Positions 60,034-64,000 of a stretch of 64,000 nucleotides of DNA are shown here, one piece after another. This DNA is from SUP05 sp964577715. GTDB lineage: Bacteria > Pseudomonadota > Gammaproteobacteria > PS1 > Pseudothioglobaceae. Location: contig CAZOAA010000002.1 in the NCBI GenBank assembly GCA_964577715.1, positions 1 to 64,000 on the forward strand, written 5' to 3'. The translations under genes were made by a program, and so were the position numbers. Numbering within the stretch: the stretch's first letter is position 1; each line of letters starts with the position of its first letter. The notes under the pieces are model-generated. The model ran no database searches and was not told the DNA's origin. It saw only the letters and a list, made by a program, of their open reading frames with translations.

Positions 60034-60546
60034 ATGAGTAATAAAGTTGAGCATAAAAATAAAACATATCAATGCATTAAAGGAAAGTGGTATTGTTTAG
60101 GTGAAAGAAGACCTGAAATGGATAATGTTCTTGATAAATTGTACAAGGCAAAGCGTTTTTCAGCTAAAGAGAGTAGTTTTAACGGTTTTCCAATGCTAGA
60201 AATAATGGAATACAATGAACCATATAATTCACCTTACGATGAGCATTTTAGGTTTGGTATTGAAAAAGCAAAAATGATTGTAAATTGTTTTAGTTTTTTA
60301 GAGGATTTTGCAAATTCAGGAGGAGTTTCAAAAGATTTAAAGGTCGCTACTCCTTATGTTGTAAAGGGTAAATATACTATAACAAAATTTAATGAATTTA
60401 AAGGTAGATATGGCAGAACAGTGGAAGAGCCTTATATCAAAATAGAATATAAAAATAGAAGCATAGGTATAGGTATAAAAAAAGCAAGAATATTGCTACA
60501 AATTGAAAGCGATATTAGTAAATTTACAAAAATAAATCAGCAGTAA
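60034..60546 (+). CDS. Unknown protein with internal duplication, 170 aa
   Basis: I do not recognise this protein. It contains two similar units: EPYNSPYDEHFRFGIEKAKM followed by VNCFSFLEDF (about 65-100) and EPYIKIEYKNRSIGIGIKKA followed by LLQIESDISKF (about 131-165). Each reads as a beta hairpin plus helix with F/IG-I-KA-x-I, a pattern reminiscent of PC4-like or other small nucleic-acid-binding folds. The start YQCIKGKWYCLGERRPEM has two cysteines. It begins 27 bases after the DUF4258-like gene, has no clear ribosome site and may be translated from that message. Confidence 0.66.
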   Translation: MSNKVEHKNKTYQCIKGKWYCLGERRPEMDNVLDKLYKAKRFSAKESSFNGFPMLEIMEYNEPYNSPYDEHFRFGIEKAKMIVNCFSFLEDFANSGGVSKDLKVATPYVVKGKYTITKFNEFKGRYGRTVEEPYIKIEYKNRSIGIGIKKARILLQIESDISKFTKINQQ

Positions 60547-60587
60547 ATAAGGTAATCAATGGTGTATATGTACTCTTGGAAAGTGTT

Positions 60588-62648
60588 TCATGATTCAACC
60601 ACAATATTGTAACCAGGCAATGCGCTAAGTAATTGCTTGCCGTAAAACTTAGTCGTGAGACGATTGTCAAAAATTGTAATTTTCCCTGTGTCAGTTTCGG
60701 TTCGTATTAGTCGTCCACAAGCCTGAATGAGTCGAAGTGATGCGTCAGGTAGTGAAATTTCCATAAATGGATTGCGATTTTGAGATTGTAAGTAATCCTG
60801 TGTGGTTTTTTCAATGGGTGAGGTTGGTACGCTAAATCGTAACTTTACAATGATTACATGAGTAAGGTTATCTCCTTTAAGATCAACACCTTCAGCAAAG
60901 CTATCTAAGCCAAAAATCACACTACCTTTATTTTGTTTGCGTAAGTTAGTGTGTTTTTTTAGTATGAGTTTTTTAGAAAATTCTCCTTGTACTAGTAAAA
61001 CGCAGTCTAGTTTTTTTTCAACTAAGTCAGCTACCATCTGCATTTGCTTGTTAGAGGCGAATAATACCAATGAACCTTCATTGGTATTGATACGTTCTAA
61101 AAGTTGAGAGGCGACCTCTTGAGTGTGTTCGTACACTTGAGTTGGGTTGTTTTTAAAATTAGCCACAATGAAATCTATCCCATCAAGATTAAAAGGCGAG
61201 GGTAGTCGCAAATATTGATTTTTATTCTTTACAAGGCCTACTTGCCGATTAAGTCGTGCAAAACTCCCTAGTGATGAAAGTGTGGCTGAAGTTAGTACTG
61301 CGCCAGAAACCTTAGACCAAATAAGTTGGTCTAAATTATTAGAAATATCGATTTGGGCGCTATTGATAGAATAGTTAGTTTTTTTATTGGCTAAGATGGT
61401 TTTTTCAATCCAACGTGAATGGGGTGGAGTGTTAATTTCATCAGTTTGTAACAAGGAAGAAAACAACAGTAGAATGGAGGATAGGTGTTGCTCACATTCT
61501 CCTAAGGCATTATTGAGCGGATCGGAAATGGTTTTATCAACTATTTTTATTTTAAGGTAATCTGACCAAGATTCTTTTAATGCATCAAATTGTGTATGAA
61601 TAGTGTTAATTGTTGTGCGCAAGTTTTGGCAAATGAGTTGAATTGACTCATCGACATTGCCTTGATCAAATAGATGAATTTCCTCGTCAAAATCAAGATT
61701 TTTAAATAGTGACACTAAATCAGTTAAATAATCATCAACTTGTTTAATGCTATTTTCAGGTGGATCTTGCTTGGTGATTTTGCATACTTGTTCACTTACG
61801 CCTTGAGTTTGTCGTATACTGGTTTTTATAAACTCAGTGCTAGTGCTAAGCGAAAAGTGTGATAGTGCTTTTTGGCTTAAGTGGTGCGCTTCATCAAAAA
61901 TATAAATAGACTCCTCTACATCGGGTAACACAGTATTGCCTGTACTAAGATCTGCCAATATTAGATCGTGATTAGCAACAATAACATCAGCTTTGGTGAT
62001 TTGTTTTCTGGCTTTAAAGAATGCACAATCATTATAAAATTCGCAATTTTTAGCAGTACAAGTAAAGCGATTACAGGCAATTTTTGGCCATAAAGAATGA
62101 TCAGGAGTTTGATCTAGGTCGTCAATTTCACCGTTCCATTTTTTGTTTGAATAATCTTCTAATATTTCTCCAAGTTGGTCAAGCTGATATTGTCCAGGTG
62201 GTGCATCCCATAATAAGGCGTTATCAAATAGTTCATTTTCACTAGCACTGTCTTCAACTAAATTAATTAAATTACGCACACAGACATAGCGTGAACGACC
62301 TTTAACTAAAGCGTATTCAAAATCAACCTTGCAGTATTTTTGTGCTTGTGGAATGTCTTTATTCAGTAGCTGTTCTTGCAGAGCAACATTAGCACTTGAG
62401 ATAATTAGCTTTTTTTTATGTGCTTTAGAAATAGGAATAGCACTTAATAGGTAAGCCATGGTTTTTCCTGTTCCAGTTGGTGCCTCAACACACAAAATAG
62501 GGTTAGTATCCGGATATTCTTTTGTTAAAGTTTTGGATATTTCAGCAATCATTTTATTTTGCGCAGGGCGAATAACAAAATCAGGCATGGTATTTTTAGC
62601 TGCTTCGAATGATTGACGAATCTGAGTTTTTAGCTCGTTTGAGAGCAT
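60588..62648 (-). CDS. dinG: ATP-dependent DNA helicase DinG
   Basis: The 686-residue XPD-like 5'-3' helicase has Walker A in VEAPTGTGKTMAY, the Fe-S cysteines in RYVCVRN and CNRFTCTAKNCEFYNDC, a DEAH box in IFDEAHHLSQKA, and motif VI in RLIQACGRLIRTETD. The start PDFVIRPAQNKMIAEI favours DinG over YoaA. It resolves R-loops and repair intermediates. It follows ispB by 4 bases on the minus strand. Confidence 0.93.
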   Translation of the reverse strand: MLSNELKTQIRQSFEAAKNTMPDFVIRPAQNKMIAEISKTLTKEYPDTNPILCVEAPTGTGKTMAYLLSAIPISKAHKKKLIISSANVALQEQLLNKDIPQAQKYCKVDFEYALVKGRSRYVCVRNLINLVEDSASENELFDNALLWDAPPGQYQLDQLGEILEDYSNKKWNGEIDDLDQTPDHSLWPKIACNRFTCTAKNCEFYNDCAFFKARKQITKADVIVANHDLILADLSTGNTVLPDVEESIYIFDEAHHLSQKALSHFSLSTSTEFIKTSIRQTQGVSEQVCKITKQDPPENSIKQVDDYLTDLVSLFKNLDFDEEIHLFDQGNVDESIQLICQNLRTTINTIHTQFDALKESWSDYLKIKIVDKTISDPLNNALGECEQHLSSILLLFSSLLQTDEINTPPHSRWIEKTILANKKTNYSINSAQIDISNNLDQLIWSKVSGAVLTSATLSSLGSFARLNRQVGLVKNKNQYLRLPSPFNLDGIDFIVANFKNNPTQVYEHTQEVASQLLERINTNEGSLVLFASNKQMQMVADLVEKKLDCVLLVQGEFSKKLILKKHTNLRKQNKGSVIFGLDSFAEGVDLKGDNLTHVIIVKLRFSVPTSPIEKTTQDYLQSQNRNPFMEISLPDASLRLIQACGRLIRTETDTGKITIFDNRLTTKFYGKQLLSALPGYNIVVES

Positions 62649-62652
62649 AAAA

Positions 62653-63624
62653 TTAGGATTTTCGCTGTAATGAAAGATCGCACAATAAGCTTAGTGCATC
62701 CTTATAGTCAGATTGTTCTAAATTATTTAATGATTTCTTGGCTAAATCAGCCGATTCTTGTGCCTTTTGGCGTGTATATTCAAAGGCATTAACACTGTTT
62801 AGAATCTTGATTATTTGATCAATTTTGCTATTGTCAGCATTATTAATAGCATTTTTTAATAACTTGTGTTCTTCACCTAAGGTTCTTGAGAGGGCGCAAA
62901 TCATAGGCAGTGTGGTTTTTCCCTCAGCGAGATCGTCTCCAACTTCTTTGCCCATGGTCTCAGTATCTGATTCGTAGTCAAGTACATCGTCGATAATTTG
63001 AAAAGCATTACCTAAATGTAGACCGTAGTCTTTTAGGGCTAATTCTTGTTTTTCATCGGTATTGGATAAAATAGCTCCTATTTGCGTTGCCGCTTGGAAA
63101 AGACAAGCAGTTTTTCTTTCAATGACACTAAAGTACTCTTGTTCTGATAATTCAGAATTTTGACAATTAAGTAGTTGTAAAACTTCGCCTTCAGCAATAC
63201 TGTTAGTGGTTTTTGATAGTATTTGCATAATGCGCATTGAATCTGTTTCTACCATCATTTCAAATGCACGTGAATAGAGGAAATCTCCCACTAGTACACT
63301 AGGTGCATTACCCCAGACCTCATTAGCTGTGTCTTTACCGCGACGCGTAGAAGATTCGTCAACGATATCATCGTGCAGTAGAGTGGCTGTATGAATAAGC
63401 TCAATAACAACAGCCATTAAGTGATGATGGCTACCATCATAACCTGTTGCTCTTGCACAAAGTAAAAGTAATAATGGACGCAGTCGCTTACCACCAGCGT
63501 TAATGATATAACCACTCATTTGATTAATGAGTGCAACATTAGAGCTTAAACGCTCAATGAGAACATCATCAGTTTTCTTTAAATCTGATTTTAGAAGCGA
63601 TTGAATGTCTTCAAAATTTTGCAT
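62653..63624 (-). CDS. ispB: Octaprenyl diphosphate synthase
   Basis: The 323-residue trans-prenyltransferase makes the ubiquinone side chain. The two aspartate-rich motifs are LLHDDIVDE and IIDDVLDYESD, with GGKRLRPLLLLL near the start. Length matches E. coli IspB (323). Chain length (C40) is assumed from family; it cannot be proved from sequence. Transcribed leftward before dinG. Confidence 0.95.
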   Translation of the reverse strand: MQNFEDIQSLLKSDLKKTDDVLIERLSSNVALINQMSGYIINAGGKRLRPLLLLLCARATGYDGSHHHLMAVVIELIHTATLLHDDIVDESSTRRGKDTANEVWGNAPSVLVGDFLYSRAFEMMVETDSMRIMQILSKTTNSIAEGEVLQLLNCQNSELSEQEYFSVIERKTACLFQAATQIGAILSNTDEKQELALKDYGLHLGNAFQIIDDVLDYESDTETMGKEVGDDLAEGKTTLPMICALSRTLGEEHKLLKNAINNADNSKIDQIIKILNSVNAFEYTRQKAQESADLAKKSLNNLEQSDYKDALSLLCDLSLQRKS

Positions 63625-63629
63625 AGCAA

Positions 63630-64000
63630 CTATTTTAAACCATTAGCCAGTAAATATACTTCTTTAGAGCGTGCTCTAGATGCTTTTGGTTTGCGTATGG
63701 TGACTTTAACAAATGCTTCACGGCAGGATTTTACAAAGCTATCGAAGCCATCACCTTGGAAAACTTTAATAAAAAAGTATCCTTTGGGTGTGAGATTTTT
63801 AACAGCCATATCAAGTGCTAATTCGCATAGGTACATTGATTTTGGAATGTCAACTGAGAGCTGTCCGCTCATATTAGGCGCCATGTCTGAGAGTACAACA
63901 TCCATTTTATGACCTTGGGTTAATTGTAGTAATTCTTCATAAACCGAGTCCTCGGTAAAATCACCACACAAGAAATCCACCCCATCAATCGGCTCGATAT
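63630..64000 (-). CDS. rlmE: 23S rRNA (uridine-2552-2'-O)-methyltransferase RlmE, 3' part
   Basis: Only the last ~123 codons are in the window; the gene runs off the right edge. VVLSDMAPNMSGQLSVDIPKS holds the catalytic aspartate, KGYFFIKVFQGDGFD the lysine, and VTIRKPKASRARSKEVYLLA the C-terminal signature of RrmJ/FtsJ. The frame stays open to base 64000 (IEPIDGVDFLCGDF). In E. coli it neighbours ftsH, which may lie beyond the edge. Confidence 0.93.
   Translation of the reverse strand, partial: IEPIDGVDFLCGDFTEDSVYEELLQLTQGHKMDVVLSDMAPNMSGQLSVDIPKSMYLCELALDMAVKNLTPKGYFFIKVFQGDGFDSFVKSCREAFVKVTIRKPKASRARSKEVYLLANGLK

Noticed and set aside
1..64000. CRISPR arrays, insertion sequences, prophage or rRNA
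   Set aside because: No regularly spaced repeats, transposase, integrase or rRNA sequence was seen; the only repeats are short two-copy elements.

Overview
This is a gene-dense, low-GC stretch of a gammaproteobacterial chromosome. The prfC, uvrD, dinG, rlmD, rlmH, trkAH, nhaD, epmB and porin sequences are gammaproteobacterial in character. The AT-richness, very tight gene packing and the set of NhaD, glycolate oxidase with glyoxylate aminotransferase, a urate-hydroxylase-like membrane protein and a NtrY/TrkAH block suggest a marine bacterium, perhaps close to the SUP05/Thioglobus sulfur oxidisers and their symbiont relatives. That placement is inference: there is no rRNA and no sulfur-oxidation gene in the window.

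Layout. 1-4600: a small DUF6868-like gene, then a leftward operon (cyclophilin-FKBP fusion, mraY, dCMP deaminase, prfC). 4700-10600: a ferredoxin, a glyoxylate aminotransferase divergent from glcD-glcE(short)-glcF, and rlmD. 10570-14210: an L,D-transpeptidase, rhodanese, ampG, nagZ and a small conserved gene, so peptidoglycan recycling predominates. 14200-21300: uvrD, a small acidic protein, epmB, a TlpA-like thioredoxin, an ArsC-like protein and the leftward operon MBL-nadD-rsfS-rlmH-GST. 21330-21730: tRNA-Ala(GGC) and two tRNA-Glu(TTC). 21930-25660: rluD-pgeF, then mutM-S24-DUF2798 leftward, then a urate-hydroxylase-like membrane protein. 25690-26440: a hairpin-rich spacer and a Phd/MazF-type toxin-antitoxin pair. 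26440-33430: a strongly promoted porin, ygfZ-nhaD-coaX, trpS, rluB and two tiny paralogous membrane proteins behind an FNR-type site. 33430-41050: ileS-aroB-coiled-coil protein-gatCAB. 41040-52620: an M50 protease, proS-psd, a CorC-like protein, eno, dnaJ, dnaK with a sigma-32 promoter, coaD-rsmD, ppa and rnd. 52700-58290: ntrY, a shortened NtrX-like regulator, trkA, trkH. 58290-60550: an AT-rich accessory island. 60590-64000: dinG, ispB and the 3' end of rlmE.

How genes work together. Glycolate (in autotrophs a by-product of RubisCO oxygenation) would be oxidised by GlcDEF to glyoxylate and aminated by the divergent aminotransferase to glycine. The two sides appear to share one symmetric -10 element. 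NhaD, TrkA/TrkH and possibly the NtrY/NtrX-like pair handle Na+/K+ and its sensing. GatCAB implies tRNA-dependent amidation, and the adjacent tRNA-Glu genes fit an important Glu-tRNA pool.

The best candidate for something undescribed is the island at 58.7-60.5 kb. It holds a probable ribbon-helix-helix protein, a DUF4258-like protein and an internally duplicated protein of unknown function. The first two genes are each preceded by a diverged copy of the same ~165-nt structured element. Other points worth checking are the FNR site placed at a class II position before a 39-aa membrane peptide, the cyclophilin-FKBP fusion, the half-length GlcE, and the NtrX-like regulator lacking its sigma-54 ATPase domain.
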